DNA of 64,000 bases, taken from assembly GCA_022494885.1 (NCBI GenBank), contig JAGVSM010002371.1, positions 1 to 64,000 of the forward strand. Direction: 5' to 3'. Below the pieces are notes generated by a model. The model had not been told where the DNA came from. It did not search any database and worked only from the letters and a program-made list of their open reading frames with translations. Of this stretch, positions 21,105 through 32,164 are shown piece by piece (position 1 is the stretch's first letter; each line of letters opens with the position of its first letter). The translations under genes and the position numbers were made by a program. Source of the stretch: Micrasema longulum. Lineage: Eukaryota > Arthropoda > Insecta > Trichoptera > Brachycentridae.

Positions 21105-21450
21105 GGGTTTCCATAGTCTATGATCGATGACACACGCGTGCTAAATAATTTCACCTAAAACACAGAGTCATAAAACGCGAGATTAACGTCCTGCAGTATG
21201 TTAATATCGTCTCTAACATAAAGATATGAAGAACAAAAGAACGTGGCCTATAAATAGACTACAGGGCGCAGTCAACGCCCAGTTCAGTCCAATTCAATCA
21301 GTCAGTCAGTTCTCATCGCCGTAACATTCGTGCGTCACAATTAATTATTTAAACAGCAACCTCGTGTCTTCTGGCAATCTCTAACTGGGGTAGGTGCTCC
21401 AACCCTCAACAACCAAAATCCTACTCATCTAGCAAGGAATAAAATAAAAT
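21105..21450 (+). mobile_element. LTR-like promoter fragment
   Basis: A strong TATA box (TATAAATAG, 21249-21257) is followed 32 bases on by an initiator-like CCAGTTC with A at 21281, and CAGTCAGTCAGT just after. AATAAAATAAAA near 21439 could be a polyadenylation signal. Spacing and content fit a U3-R-U5 layout, but LTR ends, primer-binding site and internal genes are not visible. A host promoter is a less likely alternative. Confidence 0.35.
21249..21287 (+). promoter_or_regulatory. TATA box plus initiator
   Basis: TATAAATAG at 21249 and the insect-type initiator CCAGTTC around 21281 are spaced as in RNA polymerase II core promoters. No convincing downstream reading frame follows. Confidence 0.45.
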
Positions 21451-21639
21451 ATCTTCTTATGACCCTGAAATATTATTTCAAAATACAAGAAATAATGTTC
21501 GTTATAACTTGATATATGAACATATTCTCGATTCATTATTCATAATTTAGTATTATGTAGTAAAGTAATATTATAGTTTCAAAGTGGCAGTGAAATTCCC
21601 GTCATTTTCTATTAGTTCAAGTTATTATAATGAATAACA

Positions 21640-22085
21640 TTTATATGTAGAATTTAGTGGGATTGTTACCACCTTTATGTAGGCACCTAGTTGGTGGCCT
21701 AGTTTTGTGATGTACAAAGTTATGTGGGTGCACAGAATGAGAGCAAGTAAAATTTGGTACTTACGTTTTACACAAAGATTTATTCACGAAACTAAACTAC
21801 TGAAGCTAACACATTGAAAGAAGGATTCTAATAACTATATTAGGCAAAATAAAATGAAGTTGGTAGATCTAAATTGGCGGTAATTTTGTGCCTCGAAGAC
21901 GCGTGCGGTGAGGTCGGAATCCGGTAGTTTTCTCTCTAGCCGGTTTGGCCCGTTCGTACGCTCTACGTCGGCGTTCGGCAATGTTCGGCTCGTGCCGTCG
22001 TTGTCGACCCGCCACAAGAACATATAACGTATCCCATTAAACAAGATACCCATTGAAATATGAAGTAAGTTGCTCCAAGTATGTA
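21640..22085 (-). mobile_element. Possible solo LTR with GC-rich U3/R segment
   Basis: The block 21880-22030 is unusually GC-rich for the window. On the minus strand it is followed by TTTCGTGAATAAATCTTTGT, with an AATAAA signal, and then by GGTGGTAACAATCCC near the end. This layout is typical of an insect LTR. I could not find TG..CA ends or a target duplication. The 72-codon frame inside is probably not a gene. Confidence 0.35.
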
Positions 22086-23105
22086 AATAAGTTAAGGTAG
22101 GCTTGATTAAATATGAGTTTGCTGCAGGGGCAAACCGTGTATAGAAGCGATTATGCGCACCTTACCATTATATTTGACTAACCATAATAATGTTTTACTG
22201 TAACTTTATTTACAGAAAAACAAATAAATAATTACCATTTATTTTTAATCATTTCCGCCGTCAGTATTTTTATTATTTATTTATAGATTCTTGATTTGGA
22301 AAACAGTATTTCAAACATTATTTCTTAAGGGCTATTTTTCTTTGAGATGGTTATTTTTGACATAAGACCATAATTACTTTTATGCATCATATTGCAGAAC
22401 ATATGACGCTTTACGCGGCCGTTTTTAGCACTATTAATTTCTAGAACAATTCGGCCAGTTGACATTTCAATTGAATACCTAATATCGACTGAATTCATAG
22501 TGCTATTTTTTAATGATTTATGTATTAAAGTAATGGATAATTTATCTATATAATATAATATATCACGAAGTTATGGCGTATGAGTTGATTTCAGAGATGA
22601 GAGTTGTATCACCCAAAACCACATAAAAATATCAATTTATAGTATATATTACTTACATTATATTATGTACCTTCTATGTAGGTACAAATATTTTACTTTT
22701 TTTATAGCTTACCTGTAAATAAAATCACCATTTGCCACTGGTTTGCTGTCGACTCTCTTTACCTCGGTTAAAAGTGAACATCACATACATGCATTGAATT
22801 ATAACAATTTCAGATCTGAATTAATTTCTGTGGATTTAACAAATGTTTTTTATTCTACATGTAGGTACTAAAGGAATTGTTTTTAAATTTTAAGTACATT
22901 TTTTCATAATTTTATCTTTCATGCTTTAGATAATATTAAATATGTTTTTTTTAAAATAAACAACGGGTCTCAGACTAAACATAAACTTAAAATGTGTTAT
23001 TTTCTTACAATATATGTTTATTCTATCAAATTAATTTAATATAACTGAAATATTTTTAAAACTTGCCTCACCTATCATTTATAGTTTATAAGGACGACAG
23101 GAATT
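22086..23105. other. Unassigned AT-rich DNA
   Basis: No gene seen. ATGTAGGTAC occurs twice (22674 and 22859) with nothing else shared. Confidence 0.4.
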
Positions 23106-23110
23106 TACTC

Positions 23111-24087
23111 CAGGGCCTCGATTATGATGGGAAGATAAAGACGTCATACCTTTACCTTGACGGTATAGTTAAAGATAAATACCCTATAGCTAGTTTTGGG
23201 TAGTTACATCGATATGAAACAAGGGGAAGCGTATGTCGCGGTATATATATCAACGCTCTAAAATGACATAGCTTCAGTATGGCGTCATAGTTGAAGATGA
23301 AAGTCTCCCGACCGACCATTAAGGCACACTATCGATACCCCCCCACCATCAAGTTTTGATGTAAGTACATTGGTTTATACCGACGGGTCTAGAACCCCTC
23401 GATACGTTTATCTACGCATTAATAGTGTCAAAAAATTTGTTCCACCGAGCAATTTTTCCTTTAATTATGATTTATTAAAAATTTTAATAGTTTTGAGCTT
23501 GGCATTTTTTTTCTCAAAAGCCTATTGAAAATATGAGAGAGAAATAAGTAAATTTTGAAGTCGAATTAAATTCTGACATAACTGTCGCTTTAATAAAACA
23601 AATGCCTAGATGTGAAAATAGTGTCGCTAGATCCTGTCTTATTAACAAATAAGAGTATCAAGGCGTTAGAAAGTTACCATTCTAAAAAAATATTTAAGTT
23701 ATTAAATTTTTTTCATCTGTTTTACTATTTATTCAAGTGTGTGTATCGAAACGTTTAAGGATACACACAGACGATCGTTTAGCGTACCGTCTAGGTGATT
23801 TCCAAAAGTCATACAAAATTCATGTTCAAGCGAGAATTTTTTGCTTGAATCGGGACGTATTGGAGTTTAAAATAGCTTTGAAGTGAGCACTTTTTATTAG
23901 AGAAGCCTTTTAAACTATAAATATGAACTATTTTAAATGTTAATGACGTAAGTAACGCGGACTAACTAAACTGTTTCGATCACATGATGTCGATATGACA
24001 AGTAGGTAGAACATACCGAGGTAAGATACAGATAGTACAGAAGTAAAGTATACACAAATGAAGATAGCGTTCATAATCGAGGCACAG
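23111..24087 (+). mobile_element. 977-bp non-autonomous TIR element, copy 1
   Basis: The left end CAGGGCCTCGATTATGA and the right end, read inward as CTGTGCCTCGATTATGA, are 17-bp TIRs with two mismatches. The interior is colinear in reverse with 49932-50907 (976 bp). Shared words include GACCGACCATTAAGGC-like, CACCATCAAGTTTTGATGT and GTCGATATGACAAGTAGGTA. There is no transposase, so it depends on another element. No target duplication is legible at this copy. Superfamily unknown. Confidence 0.75.
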
Positions 24088-24329
24088 AACAATCAAACCA
24101 GCCAGAAGCCATGTGCCAAAGTTGAAAACGAACTTTTCTGTGTAATACTGAATACCGAGGTATGTTAAAACAATAGATATTTACTTAATGGTTTCAGTAA
24201 TTGACAAATAAAATAGCTTTTGAATTTTGGTAGGTAGACTAAAAAAATGGTAGAACTCGTGTATATTTGAATGAACACCCGGGATGAAAGGATTACCAGG
24301 AAAATGTCTGAATACGTTGTAAATATATT

Positions 24330-24482
24330 TAACTAACTAACTAACTAACTAACCATCACGCCATTTCCCCAGAGGGGTAGGCAGAGAGGATAGAACGCCA
24401 CACCACTCTGTCCTGGCACACTTCCTTTGCTTCCTTCACATTCATACATCTTCTCATGCACGCACGTCGATTATTCCGACTT
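24330..24482 (-). mobile_element. LINE C-terminus with (TTAG)n tail
   Basis: The minus strand reads RRACMRRCMNVKEA, then CQDRVVWRSILSAYPSGEM, the same C-terminus as at 54190-54310 (RACMRRCMNVEEARSVCKDR). The tail reads (CTAA)n at 24333-24354 on the plus strand. It is a simple LINE tail, not telomere. Confidence 0.75.
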
Positions 24483-24669
24483 TTCACATGATTCACATGA
24501 CTAAATATATTTAATCTGCGTAAATTCGACTACATAACTGAATCTATACCCAATTATATTAGCTCGGTATTAGATAAAGGCAAAAATATCAAATTTTATT
24601 TCTTCTGAACAATATTTAAAAAAATCCAACTGCTTATTTAAATATTACCACTGACATAAAGTTCATTTT

Positions 24670-24800
24670 ATAGAAGGTAATTTAGTAGTCTAGGCATTTA
24701 CATGGCTTATGAGCAGTCATTGGCTTGTTTAGGAGGTAAATTTACACATTGTATAACATTAACTATTCTGCCTATGCTTGAACATTATATTCCTTCAATT
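24670..24800 (+). repeat. Family R middle fragment
   Basis: TAGTCTAGGCATTTACATGG, CATTGGCTTGTTTAGGAG and TATTCCTTCAATTG match the central family R sequence at 40120-40240. Confidence 0.65.
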
Positions 24801-24807
24801 GTTACGC

Positions 24808-25135
24808 AAACAGCGCACTAAATACAGCGAACGTGCATCTGCGGTCGCAGGTCCTACGGCATGGAATGCTCTCCAAGCAGAAATCCGAAACTGTGAGAGT
24901 GAAGTCATGTTTCAGAAGAAACTTAAAACCCACTTGTTCTCTAAGTCATTTGAATAAATTCTTAGCATGTGGTGGAAAAGTAATAATGAAAAAGTACATT
25001 ATTTTTCTTAAATTAAAAAGTCAAAATTAAATTTATATCTTTTTACAATCACTTTGAAAAGCGCCCTTAAGGTATTATATTACCAAAATGGCGCTATATA
25101 AATAATTCATATTTATTATTATTATTATTATCTGT
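24808..25135 (+). mobile_element. CR1-like LINE C-terminus and 3' tail
   Basis: The frames read ERASAVAGPTAWNALQAEIR, then KLKTHLFSKSFE, the well-known CR1/L2-type C-terminus (VAGPTAWNSLP-like). The 3' UTR contains GCGCCCTTAAGGTATTAT and GGCGCTATATAAATAATTC and ends in (ATT)n. Homologous tails are at 3830-3925, 46065-46120 and 46465-46670. The polyprotein is 5' truncated to about 60 codons. Confidence 0.75.
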
Positions 25136-25159
25136 TGATCTTTGTGAAGTTAAAAAGCT

Positions 25160-25375
25160 AAAACCCCTATTGATGGGTCAGATGAATTTTAGAGCCACCG
25201 AGTCAGATGAATGGCAATGACAGGTCATAAGCCCTAGACATCTAAATACCCTTCTTAAAAACTTCATGTCTGTTACAATATGTTCTTATTAATAACTCCC
25301 AAGGAAGTTGAATCCGGTCCTTGTCTACTGAAGTTTAGACAAACTCAAAATATTTTTGAAAAAATCCTACTTCGC
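25160..25375 (-). repeat. Family R copy
   Basis: GACAGGTCATAAGCCC, GTTACAATATGTTC, CCAAGGAAGTTGAATCCGG and CTTGTCTACTGAAGTTTAG match the family in reverse. Confidence 0.7.
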
Positions 25376-25399
25376 CTGTTTATCTGAGAGAGCACTTTC

Positions 25400-25575
25400 A
25401 ACCTTTATCACAGCATTGGCTTTCCCATCGTTCCAATAACAAGAGAATTATACCCATTCAACGCTAAAGTTATTTTTCTCTTCTATCATAATAGTAGCTT
25501 TTCGATTGTAAAATAATCTACCCTCTAATGTGAGAGACGCCTCTTCATTGTTCGCATTTGAATTGCGATTGAAAC
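25400..25575 (+). mobile_element. CR1-like LINE C-terminus fragment
   Basis: The plus strand reads NNLPSNVRDASSLFAFELRL then KRHYLN after a stop, the same peptide as at 59919-60155 (NNLPTNVKDAPSLFTFKSRL). Confidence 0.6.
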
Positions 25576-25599
25576 GTCATTATCTGAATATTTGAAATT

Positions 25600-25765
25600 C
25601 TCCTTCAAGATCTAAATTTGTTGCAACAGAGAGGGAAAAAAATTGAGAAGGGAAAATGGAAGTCTTGGCATTTACAGGGCTTACAACCTGTCACTGGCTT
25701 GTTTATGTGGCCACTTTACACACTGTGTAATATTATTTATATGCTTGTATTATTTACTTTTATTG
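25600..25765 (+). repeat. Family R middle fragment
   Basis: ATGGAAGTCTTGGCATTTAC, GGGCTTACAACCTGTCACTG and TGGCCACTTTACACACTGTG match the family middle. Confidence 0.65.
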
Positions 25766-25894
25766 TGTAACACAGTGTGTAGATTATTGCAGTTCAATCA
25801 TGGCTAAATCGCAATGTAAAACGCAAGTGGTTGGACTTGCTAAGACTACCCTGAGAGATTTTTGCTGCACAACACTTGTACATAAGATTAAGTA

Positions 25895-26200
25895 TTTATT
25901 ATACATTCGTCTTCTTCTACCCCAACGCTCTGAAATAGAGAATGATGACATCAACTAGTCGCCTCAAGGAGACCCTATCGCCAGCCAGCATCACCTCTTC
26001 ATACGCCAATCCTGTGTTCGTTTAATTCAACCGAACAAAGCCGAAAAATCTTCATCGACGGCCTTCTAGCAAGTGTGAAGAAGGAGCATTTATTTGATTC
26101 GGTTAAGGCTCTTCTTAGGCATTCCAAAATGTTAACAAGCCAGGCCCACCGCCGCGCCGCAATCTCAAAACGCTTGTTATAGGAGGCTGCTGCGTCTGTT
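25895..26200 (-). mobile_element. LINE C-terminal remnant (same family as 42190)
   Basis: The minus strand reads broken frames parallel to 42190-42450: an arginine-tryptophan-rich WLGHI-type segment, then a SSH..E..RFFGFVRLN segment (compare SSHRTVLESRL at 42270). The shared words are CGAAAAATCTTCATCGACGG here and AAATATCTTCATAGACGGC there. Confidence 0.55.
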
Positions 26201-26204
26201 CTCG

Positions 26205-26705
26205 GACTTGCTTTTAAAAATACATTTTTACTATTTCTATTTTTTTTCGTATGGCATCTTATTTCTTTATTTTTTTATGTGTGTCATTAAGGATTCCATA
26301 CATTTTTGTTTAAATATTTTTAAGGAAAATCATATTTCAGTAAAATAAAAATGAAAAAATATTTCTATTTGGTTTTTTAGAAACTTATATTTAAAGCTAA
26401 GAAGTCTATTTTTCAACTAAAAATACAAATATCTATTTTAAAACATCCGCCAGTCAAGGCTTGTGCATTATTCATTCATTAAAGGAAAAAACTGTTTGCA
26501 AAATCGATACCGTCTAAAGAACTTAACTAGTTTTTTTTGGGATGTACGTGCTATGGAACTACCATTCTTAAATTATTTTTATACTCTAGATTTTAAGTTC
26601 TTACTTGCGAGTAAGAAAACGTGGACAATCAGACTCAATTTAATTTATTTATGACATAATGTAGGTATCCAATCTAATATTAGTACTACACAAGAATGCC
26701 TTCAA
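26205..26705. other. Unassigned AT-rich DNA
   Basis: No family recognised. The 63-codon frame at 26463-26654 is most likely chance. Confidence 0.4.
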
Positions 26706-26711
26706 TACAAT

Positions 26712-26863
26712 GAGCCTTACTTACAAACCTGGTGTAAATTTACGCCTTGACACAGTGGTAGAATAAGAATGGGAGTACCATCTTTATTATAATTGTAGAA
26801 TAAGGATGATATTCCTATTCGTATTCTAGGCGTAATTTTATACCAAGTTTATGAGTAAGGCCC
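26712..26863 (+). mobile_element. Palindromic MITE P, full copy
   Basis: The 36-base left arm (starts GAGCCTTACTTACAAACCTG) and the right arm, read inward (starts GGGCCTTACTCATAAACTTG), pair at about 30 of 36 positions. An inner pair GGTAGAATAAGAATGG..GTAGAATAAGGATG adds to the fold. The length of 152 bp, the AT-rich core and the lack of coding fit a MITE. Partial copies lie at 19845 and 20998. Confidence 0.7.
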
Positions 26864-26959
26864 TATATGTAAGCAAAGCTTGCAAAGAAAACGCATGGTA
26901 AAAGAAAAAGAAGTACTCCACCCAATAAGGAAGTTCAGAGTTAAAAACAAATAAATCAA

Positions 26960-28560
26960 TTATTATTTTATTATTTGAAAATTTATTTATAAAACCTTAC
27001 GGATTATTATATTCATTTTACAAAAATACTATAAACATTTTTCATTCATACTCTGTTGTTCAAAATAATATTTTTTACATCTTTTGAAAAGTTTGTCTGA
27101 GTCTTTTGTTTAGTTTTGTCTGGTAGTTTATTGTATAATTTCAGTCCCTGGTTCAATGTACCTAATAGTCTTGATTGTCTTTGTCTTGTTTTAGAAAGTT
27201 GTGTATGGTATTTGTCTGATATTCTCGTATTATGTCCATGTTGACTACAACTTTTTATAAGTTTTAGTTCTTCGTCTACAATTATATTAGTGGCTTATTT
27301 ATGGATAAATTTTAATGATTCTTGTTGAAAGGGTTCAGTTATATTTAATTGCTTAGTTTGTTTAAAAAGTTCTCTAGTTGCAGTTAGATAGGTCATATAC
27401 TAACTTTAATATTTTATTTTGTTGTCTTTGTAGTCTGTTTATGTCGTTTTGATATCCTGTCCCCCATGGTAGTTGCATATAACATATTTTAGTTGTTACA
27501 TAGGCTTCATACATTAGAATTTTTTCCGTTTTTGGAACAAAGTTTTTGATTTAAAAAAAAGACTCGACAATGTCGTCACTTTGCTAATTAAATTGTTGAT
27601 ATGAATTGTCCACTTCAATTGTCCATCTATTGTTAGTATTATGTATTTAACATGTTCAATTTCAGTAAGTCGTTCATTATTTATGTAAGCATCTACTTGA
27701 TGACATTTTTTTCTAGATTCAAAATGGATAATAATGCATTTTTTTTCATTAAGTGTAAGTAAGTTTGTGTTTGTCTATTTAGTTGCCATAGTTAGATCTT
27801 TGTTTATGTCATTGTTTGTTAGTACTTCTGTTTGATCTTTATAAAATAGTCCAATGTCGTCGGCATACATAATAATTTTTCCCTTGAAATTGTACAGTGA
27901 CAAATCATTAATGTATAAAACATATAATATTGGACTCAAAATAGATTCTTGTGGTACTCCAAAATTTACTTATTGCAAAGGGCTTTTTTTTCATTTACAT
28001 ATTATGTATACTGCTTCCGATTTGCTAAGTATGATTTTAATAGTTTACATTCTTGAAATTTTACTCCTATGTCGTTTAATTTTTTTATCATTGTCTCAAC
28101 ATGAACCGTATCGAAAGCTTTTTTAAAATCTAAGATTACTCCCGTGATTAGGATCCCAGTATCCATGTTGGTTCGAATAAAGTTTTATTAAATTTACTAA
28201 GGCTGTTTCAGTTCCTTTTTTTTCCTGAAAGCCATGTTGATTTTAAGTGAGTATATTAAGATTTTTAACATGATCCATTAATCTCTTATGAATGTATTTT
28301 TCAAATATTTTGTTGAAAACTGTTAAATTTGCAATTGGTCTGTAATTGTTATGATCAGTTTTATCACCTCCTTTATTTATTGGAGTAATTCTTGCTATTT
28401 TTAGTTCATCTGGATAGGTACCTTCTTTTATATGGCAGATTAATCAGATTTGTTAATATTGGACCTAAGCATGTCTTTAAGAATTTTCACTAGCGATGGT
28501 TTTATTTTATTATATCCCGGAGAAGCATTTTTTTCAAATATTATATAATTTATATTAATA
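26960..28560 (-). mobile_element. CR1/Jockey-type LINE, RT domain remnant
   Basis: The minus strand carries most of a reverse transcriptase in several frames. In order from 28440 down: IPDELKIARITPINKGG, NNYRPIANLTVFNKIFEKYI, NQHGF, KSFRYGSC-type motif-A debris, VPQESILSPILYVLYINDL, then KGKIIMYADDIGLFYKDQ with an intact YADD at 27856-27867, and LTEIEHVKYI in the thumb. The C-terminus (LNQGLKLYNKLPDKTKQKTQ) is near 27080-27160. Frameshifts and stops occur throughout. The 5' endonuclease part is absent. Confidence 0.8.
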
Positions 28561-28639
28561 GACTATTAAAATAAGCGAAAAAAAAGTTTTTTTAATATTT
28601 TTATGTATCGTATTGTCAGCGCTATGATTGTTTAAAGTT

Positions 28640-28950
28640 TTGCATTTCTGAAATTACTCTGCGTGCGACGAGTCTCAGGTTCTCTTCCGCTTCTTCTCGG
28701 TAAATTCTGTCGATTAGTTTATTGTCTGTATGTAAACTGAAAATCTTCCACAATTCTCTTATCATTGATTGACTCATATCAACTAGTGACGTCGTTAAAG
28801 TAGCTCGTTTTTAAAAATATTTTTTTCGTACTTTTTCAAGAAATTTTGCCACACCATTGAATGCTCTAATTTTTACCGCGGGTAAGAAAGCATGTTTTGT
28901 ATCTAATTTCCTCCTAAAACTGCAGTTCCTCATTCGCAAAAGAAAGCTAG
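28640..28950 (-). pseudogene. Unassigned coding remnant, shared with 39.6 kb
   Basis: The minus strand is open with one stop: KLDTKHAFLPAVKIRAFNGV, AKFLEKVRKKYF, a stop, then TSLVDMSQSMIRELWKIFSL and a helix-rich end EEAEENLRLVARRVISEMQ. The first part recurs at 39640-39720 (FLTAVKIRAFHCAVKFLENV), so it belongs to a dispersed element and is not a unique gene. I do not recognise the family; an uncatalogued transposon protein is the simplest guess. Confidence 0.4.
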
Positions 28951-29009
28951 AGTAGGTAGTTTGGATGTTTTATGCGTGGAGCGAAGTAGGAAAAAGTCCA
29001 AATCATATT

Positions 29010-29420
29010 GCAAAGAATCATCATCATACCATGTTCGCTCCCTAGTTGGAACATATGGTGTCCATGAAGATCCTGCAGGCATCTCTATCAGCTACCAGTT
29101 CCTGTGCATGAGACTAAGTCAGGTTCGCGTCCCGTAGTTCTGACATGAATTCCCGACAAACAGTCAACAGTGGATGTCCAGGACGTCAAGAGCCTGTCTT
29201 GTGAAATAGGCAAGTCTGGTTAGGGCTCTTAAGAGGCACTCTTATTGCCTCCGTTTGATGACAGTTGTTAGCGAAGTTTGATGTTTCCGCTATTATTATT
29301 TCATTCCTTACGAAGTGAAATCACCGCATACCCAAGATTCTTCTGAGATATCTATTCTCAAAACATAGAATTCCGCTCATTTGGACCCTAATGAGGTATC
29401 ACAATTGCAAAGAAAAATTG
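29010..29420 (-). mobile_element. RTE-like LINE C-terminal remnant
   Basis: The sequence is colinear with 10110-10555 and 430-780 in reverse: TGTTCGCTCCCTAGTTGG, CAGTGGATGTCCAGGACGTC, CGTTTGATGACAGTTG and GATTCTTCTGAGATATCTAT. Internal deletions and stops are present. Confidence 0.7.
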
Positions 29421-29459
29421 ACGGAAACTTCAAGGTTGTCATCTATAAATATATTTTTT

Positions 29460-30240
29460 TAAATTATTCATTATTTTTATAGTCTATTTTCGACATCCAA
29501 TCAGAATCTCCGATCCGTGGCATGTATCAACTTTTCTGACTCCCTACGACCAATGTCATGAAAGAGCGAGGTCAACACCTTCCGAAACTTGACAACACTC
29601 CCGTCTTTCCACGATTCTGGCCAAAGGTTATGGACCTTTTTGCCTACGTAATAGTGTTGTCTCGATGCCAGAACAGTGTTGACCCCTTCACTTAGTATCA
29701 GATCCTTATTAGAGTATCTTGTATTATGGTTGTGGTTGACGCTTGGGTAAATGTCTATATTTATGTGTGTAACCACTACCGTTCTCAATATATACTGTTG
29801 AATAATATTCAGTACTCTGAATTCTTTGAAGAGCAAGTCACTTGGATAGCAAAATGTTTTTTTTTAAATTACTCGGATTAAAGATTTCTGTGCAATTGTT
29901 ACAGGTTCAAGGGTGGTTTTTGTGAAAGCTCCCCAACGAATTAGACCGTAAGTCAACACAGAATTTGCCAGTGCATGGTATAGGTGTTTCAAGTCCGGGA
30001 CTTTAAGTATATTTCTAAATGGGATGAAAAAAGGTATCGAGCGCTTAATTTTTGCAGTTATAGTTTCAATTTGTTCATCCCAACTCAAACACTGGTCTAT
30101 AGTTTTCCAAGATATTTTATACTTTGAACACTACTCAGTTTTTTGCAGTTGCAATTTACCACTACTGAACAATTATGTAGTTGAAGTTCGTGAATTTCAT
30201 TAGGTTGCCCGGCGAAAGTTGCACTAAAACTTATTTATAT
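29460..30240 (-). mobile_element. CR1-like LINE remnant, thumb to C-terminus
   Basis: The minus frames read IKYLG near 30110, then CLSWDEQIETITAKIKRSIP (29864-30088), LKHLYHALANSVLTYGLIRW and IAQKSLIRVI. A frameshift at about 29850 leads into NIDIYPSVNHNHNTRYSNKD, YYVGKKVHNLWPESW and a final FRKVLTSLFHD. These are standard landmarks of CR1/Jockey-like C-terminal regions. The RT catalytic part is not present. Confidence 0.8.
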
Positions 30241-31515
30241 TTATTGTGTATTTGCCCAGACAACTATACAAAATATAATAAGGTAATTAGCACTTGAACA
30301 GTATGCAATATGACAAAATATCGTGTACTTTTCTTGAACCATATTATTATTTATTCCCTTCTCTTTTTTTCAGCAGGTATCTGTGGAAGTAGGAATATTA
30401 AAAGACACCACATGTTACTCGTACATTCTCTTTTCTCCCTCTTTTTATTAGTCTTGATCAGGGGTCGTAAACCGGCTGAGGTGGGGTCGATTTTTATGAC
30501 GCTCGTTTAATAGTCTTGCAAGTAAAAAACACATCGAACGCCATAACTTATACTCCCCAAAAATTATTGATGGACGTAATTTATTTTCTTTTATACGGTA
30601 ACAAAATAAACGAAAGGTTAATAAATTGATGTGTACAAAGCTGAATTTAATGTTACATAGACAATTTATTGTAATTACAGATTTCCACATTATTCCGACA
30701 TATCGTGGGTATCCAGGCAAAAAGCTTTAACTCTCAACTCTCAAACTATGATTTATTTTGTTGCCCTTTAATAATAAGGAATATTTTTGAGTTTTTTTAA
30801 ATATTTTTTATTTCCTTTTTATTACTTAAAAAAAATAACGTACAATCTTTTACAGAATATTTTATTTTTTCTTTCTTGTGTTACACAAAAATATTATAAC
30901 TGTCCATTATTTATTATAGAAGCGAAAATTCATTAACATTTTCTTGTATACCCACGAACAGGCCATGCGTTTGTAGGATTTTTTGTTTACTAGTTTTACT
31001 ATTAATATGCGTTTCATTGCTATGTAATTATGCTTTATTTTTTGAATACTCTGTTTTACCTCTTATGCTTATTGTAAAAAAACAAAAAAATTTAAATAAA
31101 AAAAAATTTAAAAAATCCCGTTTTGAGAAATCAAGCATTTAAGGTTTATTCCAATTTTACTCTTTTATATCTTATTTAAATACAGTTTGATAAGTGCTCA
31201 TTTAATAACGTGTTTTTTAGTTTATTAACTTTATATTTAATAGATATTAAGTTATTTAAAGCTTTTAGCCTGAATAAAATACCGGGTATACGATTTAACC
31301 TTAAATTTATTTTTAAAACTACATATATATGAAATTTAATATGACTAAGTGTATATTGCCAGTTTGTAGACCTTTAAAAACTTTACAAAACTGCATCATT
31401 ACGTCAAATCCGCATATTTTCGAGTTAACGTTTTTTGCCAGTATACCCACGATATGTAAAATATATTTTAACATATCTTTTCTCAAAATGGATACAAGAT
31501 GTTTATCATTTTTAC
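30241..31515. other. Unassigned AT-rich DNA
   Basis: No gene recognised. GGGGTCGTAAACCGGCTGAG near 30460 faintly recalls the hAT-like terminus at 56812 but is too short to call. Confidence 0.4.
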
Positions 31516-31519
31516 CTTT

Positions 31520-31835
31520 TTTGGTGTTTGACCAAATATTTGTAGACAAGGACTACATTTACCCCCTAGGGAGCATCTAGATAAACAACGGATATTGTGA
31601 ACATTTTTAAGAAGGAAATATGCAAGTTTAGGTATTTATAGAGGTTATGACCTGTCATTGCCTGGTTTTGAATAACTAACATTAGTAAAGGTTTTAGCTC
31701 TTTGACTTGACAACATTAACAGATGAAAATAATAAAAAAATACGTATTTCAAAAGGTAGGTAGAATAGAATGTTACACAGTGTATAATGTGGCTACTAAA
31801 AACAGTCAACGACATGTCATAAAAATCGGGTTATG
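31520..31835 (+). repeat. Family R, plus-strand copy joined to a minus-strand part
   Basis: Plus part 31520-31675: GACCAAATATTTGTAGACAA, CCCCTAGGGAGC, GGTTATGACCTGTCATTGCC. Minus part 31695-31835: GTTTTAGCTCTTTGACTTG, GTAGAATAGAATGTTACACA, ACGACATGTCATAAA. The two halves form a diverged fold-back. Confidence 0.65.
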
Positions 31836-31839
31836 CGGT

Positions 31840-31965
31840 TATGTGTTGCGGATTTACGTACAAATCCAACTCTACCCCAACTTGATTCTCATTTTGAGGG
31901 TTATTTATTACTCTTTGAAGATGGTCCCAAAATTAAAATATTTCGATAAATCATAAAAATCTTTT
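31840..31965 (+). mobile_element. SINE family C copy
   Basis: The body (CCAACTTGATTCTCATTTTG, ATTACTCTTTGAAGATGGTCC) matches the minus copy at 48715-48866. The tRNA-like head is decayed (GGTTATGTGTTGCGG). Confidence 0.5.
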
Positions 31966-32164
31966 TTATTAAAGTTAATGCCTATAAATTCATGGGTATT
32001 AATTGACTTCTCAATAATATTATCTATCTCCGTTGTAATATTTTTATATTAAAACATTTGAAAATTGATTTATTATAAATAAAAATGTATAAATAGTATC
32101 AGCGTTGCAAAAAAAAACACAAAAAAAAAAATAGTTTGGTTCTGAATCAAGTTACTTATCAAAT

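Noticed and set aside
24333..24354. (CTAA)n run as telomere-like repeat
   Set aside because: The insect telomere unit is usually TTAGG. This is a TTAG tail directly after a LINE C-terminus on the minus strand.
31319..31580. Two overlapping open frames on both strands
   Set aside because: Composition follows AT content, no motif, and the right edge runs into family R.
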